From: UMGS1307 sp964523005
Lineage (GTDB): Bacteria; Bacillota; Clostridia; Oscillospirales; CAG-382
NCBI GenBank assembly: GCA_964523005.1
Contig: CAZFZL010000001.1
Location: 1-32,810, forward strand
Reading direction: 5' to 3'
DNA length: 32,810 nucleotides
The notes beneath the pieces are model-generated. The model worked only from the letters and a program-made list of their open reading frames with translations. It did no database searches and was not told where the DNA came from. Positions 1 through 7,195 of this stretch are shown piece after piece. The number at the start of each line of letters is the position of its first letter. The first letter of the stretch is position 1. A program made the position numbers and the translations under genes.

Positions 1-2
1 GC

Positions 3-187
3 GCGAAAGAGCTTGTTTCATACGGTTGTTCATACACGGTCACCGGCTCGCCGCACGGTACGTACGCCGACGACGGAACGACGCTTACGGACGGTGTGAC
101 GCGTCGGCAAAGCTCGGACTTGAGACGACCCTGATATACAGCGTGACCGGGGACACGGAATACAAGATCGATCTTGATCTCGGCTGA
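3..187 (+). pseudogene. Remnant or frameshifted 3' end of a discoidin-like (F5/8C) surface protein gene
   Basis: Frame 3 from base 3 reads a peptide containing SYTVTGSPHGTYADDG followed by TLTDGV, which resembles the opening strands of discoidin/F5-8C-like carbohydrate-binding domains of clostridial surface proteins. That frame stops at 132-134. The other forward frame then reads YSVTGDTEYKIDLDLG and stops at 185-187, which resembles the later 'DLG' strand of the same domain. The match therefore jumps frame at about 100-120, and the domain ends about 60 residues short. I infer a broken or decayed gene, or a sequencing frameshift. The upstream part lies outside the window. The link to the domain family is from motif memory only. 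Confidence 0.4.
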
Positions 188-198
188 TTACAACAAGA

Positions 199-237
199 AA
201 AAAATCACCGCGCCAAATATCGGCGCGGTGATTTTTC
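199..237. terminator. Bidirectional intrinsic terminator
   Basis: A perfect 13-bp stem (202-214 with 222-234) encloses a 7-base loop. It is flanked by an A-run on the left and a T-run on the right, so it can end transcription in both directions. It separates the left-hand gene remnant from the leftward acyl-CoA synthetase fusion. Confidence 0.9.
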
Positions 238-257
238 GATATGATTTGTCCTGAAGA

Positions 258-2519
258 TCAGAGCTTGTTGCGCATGATCTTTCCGCTGATGGTTTTTGGT
301 AGCGTTTCGCAAAACTCCACGACACGCGGATATTTATAAGGCGCGGTATGGTGTTTGACGTACTGCTGTATCTCTTTTTTCAGCTCTTCGGTCGGTTTTG
401 TGCCCTTCGTGAGCACAATGACCGCCTTGACGACCTGTCCGCGTATCTCGTCGGGCGTACCCGTAACGCCGCATTCGACGACGTAGGGAAGCTCCATGAT
501 GACGCTTTCGATCTCGAACGGCCCGATGCGGTAACCGCTTGACTTGATAACATCGTCGGTACGGCCTACATACCAGAAGTAGCCGTCCTCATCGCGCCAT
601 GCGACGTCGCCGGTGTGATAAAGGCCGTCGTGCCATACCTCGTTTGTCTTAGCAGGGTCGTTGTAGTAGCCGATGAACAGTCCGACGGGCTTCTTTTCGC
701 CGACGCGGATGACGATCTCACCCGTTTCGCCGGGCTGTACCGGGTTGCCGTCAGCGTCGAGCAGAAGCACATCGTACTGCGGATTGGGCTTGCCCATAGA
801 GCCGGGACGCGGCGTCGTTCCGAGGAGGTTTCCTATCGTGAGCGTCGTTTCCGTCTGACCGAAAGCTTCCATGAGCTTTATGCCCGTCGCGTCGTAGAAG
901 CGGTTGAACACTTCGGGGTTGAGCGCTTCGCCTGCTATCGTAGCGTATGTCAGCGACGAAAGGTCATATTTCGCAAGGTCTTCCTTGATGAAGAAGCGGT
1001 ACATCGTCGGAGGGCTGCAGAAGCTCGTGATGTCGTAGCGTTTGAAGAGGGAGAGCAGGTCGTCGGCGTGAAATTTTTCAAAATCGTAGGCGAAAACGCA
1101 CGATTCGCAGAGCCATTGACCGTAGATCTTGCCCCAAAGCGCTTTGCCCCATCCGGTGTCGGCGATGGTAAGGTGCAGTCCGTCGGGCGTTACCTTCTGC
1201 CACCAGCGCGCCGTCACGATGTGACCGAGCGGATACGTGTAGGAATGGACGGCGAGCTTCGGATAGCCCGTCGTGCCGGATGAAAAGAACATGACCATCG
1301 GGTCGTCGCAGGAGGTCTCGACGCGCTCCAATTTATCGCTTTGCGCTTCGATGCCTTCGGTGAATGAGCTCCAGCCGTCGCGCTTTTCGCCTGCGACGAT
1401 TTTTATTTTCAGGCTCGGAGACGACGCGGCAGCGAGGTCGACCTCGTGTGTGCATTCGCCGTCACCGGTGCAGATGATGCCTTTGATCTCACCGACCTTG
1501 AACCGGTATTCGTAATCCTTCTGTACGAGCAGCGCCGTCGCCGGGACAGCTATCGCGCCGAGCTTATGCAGTCCGAGCAGCGAAAGCCAGAAGCTGTAAT
1601 CGCGCTTGAGCACGAGCATCACGCGGTCGCCTCTGCCTATGCCGAGAGAACGGAAGTAATTCGCCGTTTTGTTCGACAGCGCAGAAAGGTCGGCAAAGGT
1701 GAAGAGCTTTTCTTCTTTGTTCTTGGACAGCCAAAGCAGCGCGCGCTTTTCGGGACATTTCTTCGCGAGCGCGTCAACGACATCGTAGGCGAAGTTGAAA
1801 TTCTTTTCATAATGGAAATCGATGCTCTTGAGCGTGCCGTCGGGATTGAGTGTCTCGTCGGTGAATCTTTTGTAGATAAGGTCACTGTCGTCGGCGCTGT
1901 ACAGCGTCTGCTGCACCTTACCGGCGGCGACGGGCTCGACGTCGGAGACGCCGTCCGGTCTGTAAACGATGGCAAGGAACGTGCAGTCTTTGCCGTCGAT
2001 CGCGATCATTCCGTGGCGGCATGATGAATCATAATAAACGCTGTCGCCTTCGTGAAGTATCTCGACATGATCCTCAAGCTGTATTTTCATTGCGCCGCTG
2101 AGTATGAAGTCAAGCTCCTGTCCTTTGTGTGTGGACAGCGGTATATCCGCTCTTTCTGCCTTTTCATCGAACTTGATCGTAACGTGGAACGGCTCCGAAA
2201 GGCGGTTTTTCAAAAACGGTGCAATGTGGCGGTAAACGAAGCTTTCCCGGCGCTTGACCGGCATTCCTTCACCGCTTCTGTTGATGTTGTAAAACTCGAG
2301 CTTCGGAGCGCTCCCGGTTATCAGCTCAGACAAATCCATCTTCAAAAAAGCTGCGCATTTCGTCAGGAACGTAACGGAAAAATCGTCACGCCCTTCTTCC
2401 AGAAGCAAATACTCACTGAGCGTCTTGCCTGTCGCACGTGCCATCTCTTCGGCGGATATATCGAGTAACTCCCTCGCGCCCTTGAGTCGCTGTGCGATCT
2501 GTTTGGTCGTGTATTCCAT
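258..2519 (-). CDS. HTH-cupin-acyl-CoA synthetase fusion (AMP-forming, MACS-like)
   Basis: A 753-residue protein with three parts. Residues about 5-68 form an XRE-type helix-turn-helix; about 120-190 form a cupin barrel (GQELDFILSG, LHEGDSVYYD, HGMIAIDG); about 230-753 form an ANL-superfamily acyl-CoA synthetase. The synthetase shows the phosphate loop SSGTTGYPK, DTGWGKALWG, the adenylate motif FGQTETT, YHTGDVAWRDEDG, the hinge GRTDDVIKSSGYRIGP, and the C-terminal catalytic lysine in PKTISGKIMR. These fit the medium-chain or aryl acyl-CoA synthetase type: acid + ATP + CoA gives acyl-CoA + AMP + PPi. I chose the ATG at 2519 rather than one 22 codons upstream because GGAAGGAG lies 11 bases before it and the promoter overlaps the longer start. 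HTH-cupin proteins are normally separate regulators; here the sensor/DNA-binding part is joined to the enzyme. The acid substrate is unknown. Confidence 0.88.
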   Translation of the reverse strand: MEYTTKQIAQRLKGARELLDISAEEMARATGKTLSEYLLLEEGRDDFSVTFLTKCAAFLKMDLSELITGSAPKLEFYNINRSGEGMPVKRRESFVYRHIAPFLKNRLSEPFHVTIKFDEKAERADIPLSTHKGQELDFILSGAMKIQLEDHVEILHEGDSVYYDSSCRHGMIAIDGKDCTFLAIVYRPDGVSDVEPVAAGKVQQTLYSADDSDLIYKRFTDETLNPDGTLKSIDFHYEKNFNFAYDVVDALAKKCPEKRALLWLSKNKEEKLFTFADLSALSNKTANYFRSLGIGRGDRVMLVLKRDYSFWLSLLGLHKLGAIAVPATALLVQKDYEYRFKVGEIKGIICTGDGECTHEVDLAAASSPSLKIKIVAGEKRDGWSSFTEGIEAQSDKLERVETSCDDPMVMFFSSGTTGYPKLAVHSYTYPLGHIVTARWWQKVTPDGLHLTIADTGWGKALWGKIYGQWLCESCVFAYDFEKFHADDLLSLFKRYDITSFCSPPTMYRFFIKEDLAKYDLSSLTYATIAGEALNPEVFNRFYDATGIKLMEAFGQTETTLTIGNLLGTTPRPGSMGKPNPQYDVLLLDADGNPVQPGETGEIVIRVGEKKPVGLFIGYYNDPAKTNEVWHDGLYHTGDVAWRDEDGYFWYVGRTDDVIKSSGYRIGPFEIESVIMELPYVVECGVTGTPDEIRGQVVKAVIVLTKGTKPTEELKKEIQQYVKHHTAPYKYPRVVEFCETLPKTISGKIMRNKL

Positions 2520-2556
2520 GACCGGTTTCACTCCTTCCAAAATTATAAGTTTGCTT

Positions 2557-2585
2557 ATGATAGCATACTGATGTATAAAAGTCAA
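2557..2585 (-). promoter_or_regulatory. Sigma-A promoter of the fusion gene, with overlapping inverted repeat
   Basis: Read leftward: -35 TTGACT (2580-2585), 17-base spacer, -10 TATCAT (2557-2562). The inverted repeat ATAAG-N4-CTTAT (2545-2558) overlaps the -10 and transcription start, a sensible place for an operator. Autoregulation by the gene's own HTH is inference. Confidence 0.7.
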
Positions 2586-2615
2586 TAAAAAATTTCATAA
2601 AAACGAAAAAAGGAC

Positions 2616-2644
2616 TTGCAATACTTTTAATTATGTGTTATATT
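2616..2644 (+). promoter_or_regulatory. Sigma-A promoter of rpmE
   Basis: -35 TTGCAA (2616-2621), 17-base spacer, -10 TATATT (2639-2644). The predicted start leaves a leader of about 34 bases before the rpmE ATG, too short for a large regulatory RNA. Confidence 0.75.
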
Positions 2645-2684
2645 AGACGTTGCGAATAAAAAACCCTTAGAGAGGAGTGCCGAG

Positions 2685-2885
2685 ATGAAGGAGAAAATCC
2701 ATCCGCAGTTCAAGGATACAACTATAAGATGTGCTTGCGGCGAAGTTATAGAGACGAAATCCACTAAAGAGAACCTCAAGGTCGATATATGCTCAAAATG
2801 CCATCCGTTCTTCACCGGGAAACAGAAGTTTGTTGACGCCGGCGGACGCGTTGACAAATTCAAGAAGAAATTCAACCTTGAATAA
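2685..2885 (+). CDS. rpmE: Ribosomal protein L31 (zinc-binding type)
   Basis: 66 residues, the normal length for bacterial L31 of the large ribosomal subunit. It begins MKEKIHPQFKD and carries four cysteines (C16, C18, C36, C39) in the CxC...CxxC arrangement that binds zinc, so it is the C+ form rather than the zinc-free YkhA/RpmE2 form. The site GAGAGGAG precedes the ATG. It is transcribed from its own promoter at 2616-2644, and a terminator follows at 2901. Confidence 0.97.
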   Translation: MKEKIHPQFKDTTIRCACGEVIETKSTKENLKVDICSKCHPFFTGKQKFVDAGGRVDKFKKKFNLE

Positions 2886-2900
2886 CTTTAGGTATTTCCT

Positions 2901-2944
2901 AAAACGGCGCCTGTGTGCTTAAGCTCACGCGTGCCGTTTTTTTC
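2901..2944 (+). terminator. Terminator after rpmE
   Basis: Outer stem AAAACGGC (2901-2908) pairs with GCCGTTTT (2933-2940), with a near-palindromic inner part around GCTTAAGC, followed by more T. I see no clear promoter between here and hflX, so partial read-through may supply hflX. Confidence 0.75.
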
Positions 2945-3020
2945 TGTCAAAAACCGACGCGTGACCCAAAGCGCACAGCTGACGTCGCGCAAGCCTTCGA
3001 CGGAAAGACGAGGTAAAGAA

Positions 3021-4142
3021 ATGAACAGAACAAAAAACGAAAAAGAGGCACGGGCTGTGCTCGTCTCGCTTGTCACACCGGGCGGCGATGAGGCGGAAGC
3101 CGAAAAATCGCTTGACGAACTTGAGCGGTTGCTGGAAACAAGCGGCGGCTTTGCTGTCGCGAAGGTTACACAGGCGCGCGAAAAACCTGATGCCGGAACA
3201 TATATCGGCTCGGGAAAATGCGAAGAGATCGCTGCTCTCATAAAAAACAGTCCAGAGGAAGAGAAGATAACGCTCGCCGTTTTCGACGATGAGCTTACGC
3301 CGTCGCAGATTGCGAACCTTGAGGATGCGCTCGGCTGCCGGGTCATAGACCGTACAATGCTCATTCTCGACATATTTGCTTCACGCGCCGTGACGGCGGA
3401 AGGGAAGCTGCAGGTCGAGATAGCGATACTGCGCTACAGCGTGCCGCGGCTTATCGGCAAGGGCACGCAGCTCTCGCGTCTCGGCGGCGGTATAGGAACG
3501 CGCGGACCGGGCGAATCGAAGCTTGAAACGGACAGGCGTCACGTTAAAAATAGAATAAAAGCGCTCAGCGATAAGCTCTCGGCGCTTGAAAAACAGCGCA
3601 GCACGATACGCGCGGGGCGGAGAAAATCGAATTTCGTGACGGCGGCGATCGTCGGCTACACGAACGCCGGCAAGTCCACGCTGCTCAACAGGCTGACCGA
3701 CGCAGGCATACTCGCGGAGGATAAGCTTTTCGCGACGCTTGATCCCACGACGCGCAAGCTCCATCTGACGTCCGGCAGGGATATACTGCTCACTGACACA
3801 GTCGGATTCATCAACCGCCTGCCCCACAAGCTCATCGAAGCGTTCAGAAGCACGCTTGACGAGGTGCGGTACGCCGATATGATAATTGATCTTCGTGATG
3901 CCTCGGACAGTGAAGAAACACAAAAAATGAAAGCGACCGTAACGCAGGAGCTGCTTTCGCAGCTCGGTGCCGGCGCAAAGCCGGTGATAACGGTCTACAA
4001 TAAAAGCGATGCGTGCGAAACTCAGATAAATGCGCCCGGCGCGCAGGTTATAAGCGCGAAGTCCGGCGCCGGGATACCGGAGCTGCTCAAGCGGCTTGAT
4101 GTTGAGGCGAACGCATTAAAAACGGGAGAGAAAGATGACTGA
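3021..4142 (+). CDS. hflX: Ribosome-associated GTPase HflX
   Basis: 373 residues. The N-terminal HflX domain (about 10-200) includes the family signature GGGIGTRGPGESKLE (about 155-169) and a basic helical linker. The GTPase domain shows G1 GYTNAGKST (212-220), G2 near DPTT (241-244), G3 DTVGFI (259-264), G4 NKSD (327-330) and G5 SAKSG (345-349). HflX binds the 50S subunit and splits stalled or hibernating 70S ribosomes. A longer reading frame opens at 2913, but that start lies inside the rpmE terminator hairpin; the ATG at 3021 has GAGG eight bases upstream and begins the conserved part. Its last 8 bases overlap galM. Confidence 0.95.
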   Translation: MNRTKNEKEARAVLVSLVTPGGDEAEAEKSLDELERLLETSGGFAVAKVTQAREKPDAGTYIGSGKCEEIAALIKNSPEEEKITLAVFDDELTPSQIANLEDALGCRVIDRTMLILDIFASRAVTAEGKLQVEIAILRYSVPRLIGKGTQLSRLGGGIGTRGPGESKLETDRRHVKNRIKALSDKLSALEKQRSTIRAGRRKSNFVTAAIVGYTNAGKSTLLNRLTDAGILAEDKLFATLDPTTRKLHLTSGRDILLTDTVGFINRLPHKLIEAFRSTLDEVRYADMIIDLRDASDSEETQKMKATVTQELLSQLGAGAKPVITVYNKSDACETQINAPGAQVISAKSGAGIPELLKRLDVEANALKTGEKDD

Positions 4143-5112
4143 AGTATTCGAGTTTGGAAAAGTAAAGGCGGCGAGACTCGACAACGGCATGATAAGTGCG
4201 GTGGTGCTTTCGTACGGAGCGACGCTTGCGAAGCTAAACGTGTGCGGGACAGACGTATGCTGCGGCTACGACAGCGTTGAGGAGTATGAAAACGCAAGCG
4301 GCTATCTCGGCGCGACCGTCGGCAGATATGCCAACAGGATAGCAAACGGGCGCTTTTCGCTCGGCGATCGCGAATATGTTCTTGCAAAGAACGAAAAAGG
4401 AGCGACTCACATCCACGGCGGTGACATTGGCTTTGACAAAAGAATTTTTTCGCTGTGTGCGGAAGGCGACAGCGCGATACTGACGTATTTCTCGCCCGAC
4501 GGCGAAGAGGGCTACCCCGGAAACGTCAGGGTTACAGTGAAATACAGGCTTGACGGCATGGCGCTGTATATCGGATACGAGGCAGTGAGCGATGCCGACA
4601 CGGTGCTCAATTTGACGAACCATTCGTATTTCAATCTCGACGGCGCAGGCTCTTTGAGGGTGCTCGATCATACACTGAGCATAAACGCCGAGCAGTACGA
4701 CGCGGTAGATGAAAGGCTCATACCCGTTGAGACGCGCCGCGTCGCGGGAACGCCGTTCGATTTCAGAACGCCTAAGAAGATCGGGCGCGACATAGGAAAA
4801 GACGACAGACAGCTGGCGGTCTGCGGGGGGTACGACCACAATTTCTATCTCAAAAGCGAAGAGGCGGCGTGCCTGACGGGAAAAAAGCTCGGAATGAAGG
4901 TCTTCACCGATATGCCGTGCATACAGCTTTACACGGCGAACTTCTTCGAGGACGGATATCTGCTCTCAGGCAAAAAGGAGAAGCACAACAACGCAGCAGT
5001 GTGTCTTGAAACACAGACGGCGCCTGATTCGCCGAACCGCTCGGACAGCGCGCTGCTCAGAGCCGGTGAACAGTACCGAAAGAAAACGGTGTATTTATTT
5101 TTCAGAGTATAA
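4135..5112 (+). CDS. galM: Aldose 1-epimerase (mutarotase)
   Basis: 325 residues, normal for GalM, which interconverts alpha and beta anomers of hexoses such as galactose. Visible active-site elements: GRYANRIANGRF with R68, THIHGG with H94, NLTNHSYFNL with the general acid H163, GGYDHNFYL with D234, and LETQTAPDSPN with the general base E292. No signal peptide, so cytoplasmic. The start overlaps the end of hflX by 8 bases and has GGGAGAG upstream, so the two are translationally coupled. No galK or galT is near, so this is probably a general sugar mutarotase. A terminator follows. Confidence 0.95.
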   Translation: MTEVFEFGKVKAARLDNGMISAVVLSYGATLAKLNVCGTDVCCGYDSVEEYENASGYLGATVGRYANRIANGRFSLGDREYVLAKNEKGATHIHGGDIGFDKRIFSLCAEGDSAILTYFSPDGEEGYPGNVRVTVKYRLDGMALYIGYEAVSDADTVLNLTNHSYFNLDGAGSLRVLDHTLSINAEQYDAVDERLIPVETRRVAGTPFDFRTPKKIGRDIGKDDRQLAVCGGYDHNFYLKSEEAACLTGKKLGMKVFTDMPCIQLYTANFFEDGYLLSGKKEKHNNAAVCLETQTAPDSPNRSDSALLRAGEQYRKKTVYLFFRV

Positions 5113-5121
5113 CAAAGTGAA

Positions 5122-5153
5122 GAAGGCAGCCGCGAAACCGCGGCTGCCTTCTT
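5122..5153. terminator. Terminator between convergent galM and the GH26-like gene
   Basis: A perfect 13-bp stem (5122-5134 with 5139-5151) with a 4-base AAAC loop. T content after the stem is modest on both strands, so it may work partly as a roadblock between the converging genes. Confidence 0.75.
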
Positions 5154-5177
5154 ATGTGTTATATTCTCTTTTTGTTT

Positions 5178-7106
5178 CTACTCTTCTTTTGATGCCGCAA
5201 AGCCTTCCTTGAACGCGGCAATTGTTTGCGTGAGATCGTCGGTTATGGAGAGCTTGTTGGTGATATAGCTCTTGCCCTGTATTGTAGCGTAATCGTTTAC
5301 CGAGAACCAGACGGCGCCCTTGATGTGCGAGGCGAAGGCGTTGTTCTCCTTGTCATTGAGCGCCTTGAACATTCCTTTGACCCACTGAGCCTGCAGCGCC
5401 TGGTTTCTACCGAGAACGGTATCGTTATATGAGGAAGTGCCCCAGTTATACAGCTTTTCTCCGCCTGCTCCACAGGCAAACTCGGAAATTATCCAAGGGT
5501 AGTTGTCAAACCACGGCATGTTTTTGTTATAAAGCGTAGTGTACATGGAGGAGAATGAACTTACCGACGAGCCATTGTTCATTTCGTAGTATGTCAGACC
5601 GAGAGCTTGTACATAATCGAGCTCGGGCAGGTAATTGAGCGCTTCGCCCCAGTTTGAATACGGGCAGGAGGTTGCGATCGGGTTCCATATCCAAATGCAG
5701 TTGTCGACGCCCTCTTCGAGGAAGATATCATAGAGGCGTTCCCACGTCATGATAAAAACGTCCGGGTCGAGAAGAGAGATTATACCGCAGTAACTCGTCC
5801 AGTCGGTGTTCATCTCGTTGTTGAGCCGGAACAACACAGGCTTCCCGTATGCCTTGATGTCCTGCGCAAGCTCGCGGAACTGGTCGTCGTATTTGCCGCG
5901 GAGGATGTCGAACATCGGTGTATAACCGCTCAGATCGGAATTGTTGAGCGTGGTGAACTGATAGGTGAACTGAAGGACAGGCTTGCCGTTGAAGCCGTTT
6001 CCGCCGGCGGTCTCAGACGCCATGTTGTTCGGGAAACGGTGAGGAGTCGAGCCGTAGGCAATGTGTGTGTAGGTCGGAATGATTTCGAAGCTGTGATCAA
6101 ACGCCGCTTCAAGCCGTGCCTGCTCGGCGTTGAGCTTTGTGAGGGTGGTGGAATAGGAAGAGCTATTGTCAGAGGGCATCGAGGCGCAGAAGAAGCCCCA
6201 GTCTGTCGAGGTCTGCGTCATGAGCTTGTTGTAATACGCTTTTGTTTCGTCACTCCAATAATCCGGAACGCTGCATTCAAATGATGTTTCTATGCTTTGC
6301 GCCGTCCCGTGCGGTGTTATTTCGCAGAAGGATTTAACGATCGTGTCAAAGCGGTTGAGGTCGCGTTGTGTGCTTTTCATAACGATAAGGTAGAATTTGA
6401 CGTATTCGCCCGTCTCGCGAATGATGGCTATATCGTAAAAAGGCATTTCAATATCGCCGGCGAGGCGTATTTCCATGTTGTAAAGCATGATCTCATATCC
6501 GTTGAGCCAGTCGGTGACGGTCTGTGCGGCGCGCGTGCGGCGGATCGAGTTTGCGGAGAGAAAATCGAGATTTTCAATATATCTGTTGAGCCATTCGGTA
6601 AGGTAAGTGTTCCAGCCGCCCTCAGTGTTGCCGTAGGGGTTCTGGTCTTCGAGCGTTACGGTGATGACGAAATCGTCAGTTGTATACTTCGAGCGGAGCG
6701 CACCGAGTGTATAGTCGGCTTTGAAGTCTGTTGACGGCACGGTGATCGCGTAGCCTTCAGGCAGATCGGCGATGCGCGCGCTGTTTGCGCCGTAGAAGAT
6801 ATAGCGGTAATCGTCGGTGCTTTTTATGTTTTCCGGAAGCGTTTCAGTCGCTTGTCCGTTGTGCCATACGGCAAGCTCATATACGCTGTCTGCATCGGTA
6901 AAACCGCTGTCTGCGTCTGCGTATTCTTTGCTCCAGAGAGTTTTTGCGTTTTCATCGGGTATCCTCACTTCGGACACCTCCTTGCTTTCTTCGCTTTCTG
7001 CGGAGGTGCTGCTTTCGTTGTTTTGTGACGGAGTGCAGGATATCACGCAGGTAAGAATAAATAACAGTGCCATAAGGAGAGAGAGCTTTGCAAGGTGCTT
7101 TTTCAT
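5178..7106 (-). CDS. Lipoprotein glycoside hydrolase, GH26-like (putative beta-mannanase type)
   Basis: 642 residues. A type II signal peptide ends at C24 (VIS-C), followed by a Ser/Glu-rich linker, so it is predicted to be membrane-anchored outside the cell. The middle (about 70-270) is not recognised and may be a binding or accessory domain. The C-terminal half (about 310-630) resembles a clan GH-A barrel of family GH26: GKPVLFRLNNEMNTDW with candidate acid/base E431, then CIWIWNP, then IISEFACGAGG with candidate nucleophile E542. In classical GH26 mannanases a His precedes the acid/base Glu; here it is Asn. I chose the ATG at 7106 because AAAGGCG lies just upstream, rather than one six codons earlier. 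It stands alone, so the substrate (mannan or another beta-glycan) is a guess. Confidence 0.72.
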   Translation of the reverse strand: MKKHLAKLSLLMALLFILTCVISCTPSQNNESSTSAESEESKEVSEVRIPDENAKTLWSKEYADADSGFTDADSVYELAVWHNGQATETLPENIKSTDDYRYIFYGANSARIADLPEGYAITVPSTDFKADYTLGALRSKYTTDDFVITVTLEDQNPYGNTEGGWNTYLTEWLNRYIENLDFLSANSIRRTRAAQTVTDWLNGYEIMLYNMEIRLAGDIEMPFYDIAIIRETGEYVKFYLIVMKSTQRDLNRFDTIVKSFCEITPHGTAQSIETSFECSVPDYWSDETKAYYNKLMTQTSTDWGFFCASMPSDNSSSYSTTLTKLNAEQARLEAAFDHSFEIIPTYTHIAYGSTPHRFPNNMASETAGGNGFNGKPVLQFTYQFTTLNNSDLSGYTPMFDILRGKYDDQFRELAQDIKAYGKPVLFRLNNEMNTDWTSYCGIISLLDPDVFIMTWERLYDIFLEEGVDNCIWIWNPIATSCPYSNWGEALNYLPELDYVQALGLTYYEMNNGSSVSSFSSMYTTLYNKNMPWFDNYPWIISEFACGAGGEKLYNWGTSSYNDTVLGRNQALQAQWVKGMFKALNDKENNAFASHIKGAVWFSVNDYATIQGKSYITNKLSITDDLTQTIAAFKEGFAASKEE

Positions 7107-7134
7107 TGGTGTTTCGCCTTTCATTAAGGTATAT

Positions 7135-7164
7135 ATATTATTTTGTATTTATAAACATTTGCAA
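7135..7164 (-). promoter_or_regulatory. Probable promoter of the GH26-like gene
   Basis: Read leftward: TTGCAA (7159-7164), 18-base spacer, TAATAT (7135-7140). The -35 hexamer sits in the tail of the serS terminator, giving a compact terminator-promoter junction. Confidence 0.55.
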
Positions 7165-7190
7165 AAAGCCGTTTTTTCAAACGGCTTTAT
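7161..7190 (-). terminator. Terminator of serS
   Basis: A 10-bp stem (7165-7174 with 7179-7188) with a 4-base loop. Read leftward, the stem runs directly into a T-tract, just after the serS stop codon. Confidence 0.85.
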
Positions 7191-7195
7191 GTTGA

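Noticed and set aside
2913..3020. Upstream extension of hflX
   Set aside because: The in-frame ATG at 2913 lies within the rpmE terminator hairpin, and the added residues match nothing in HflX; the ATG at 3021 has a good ribosome binding site.
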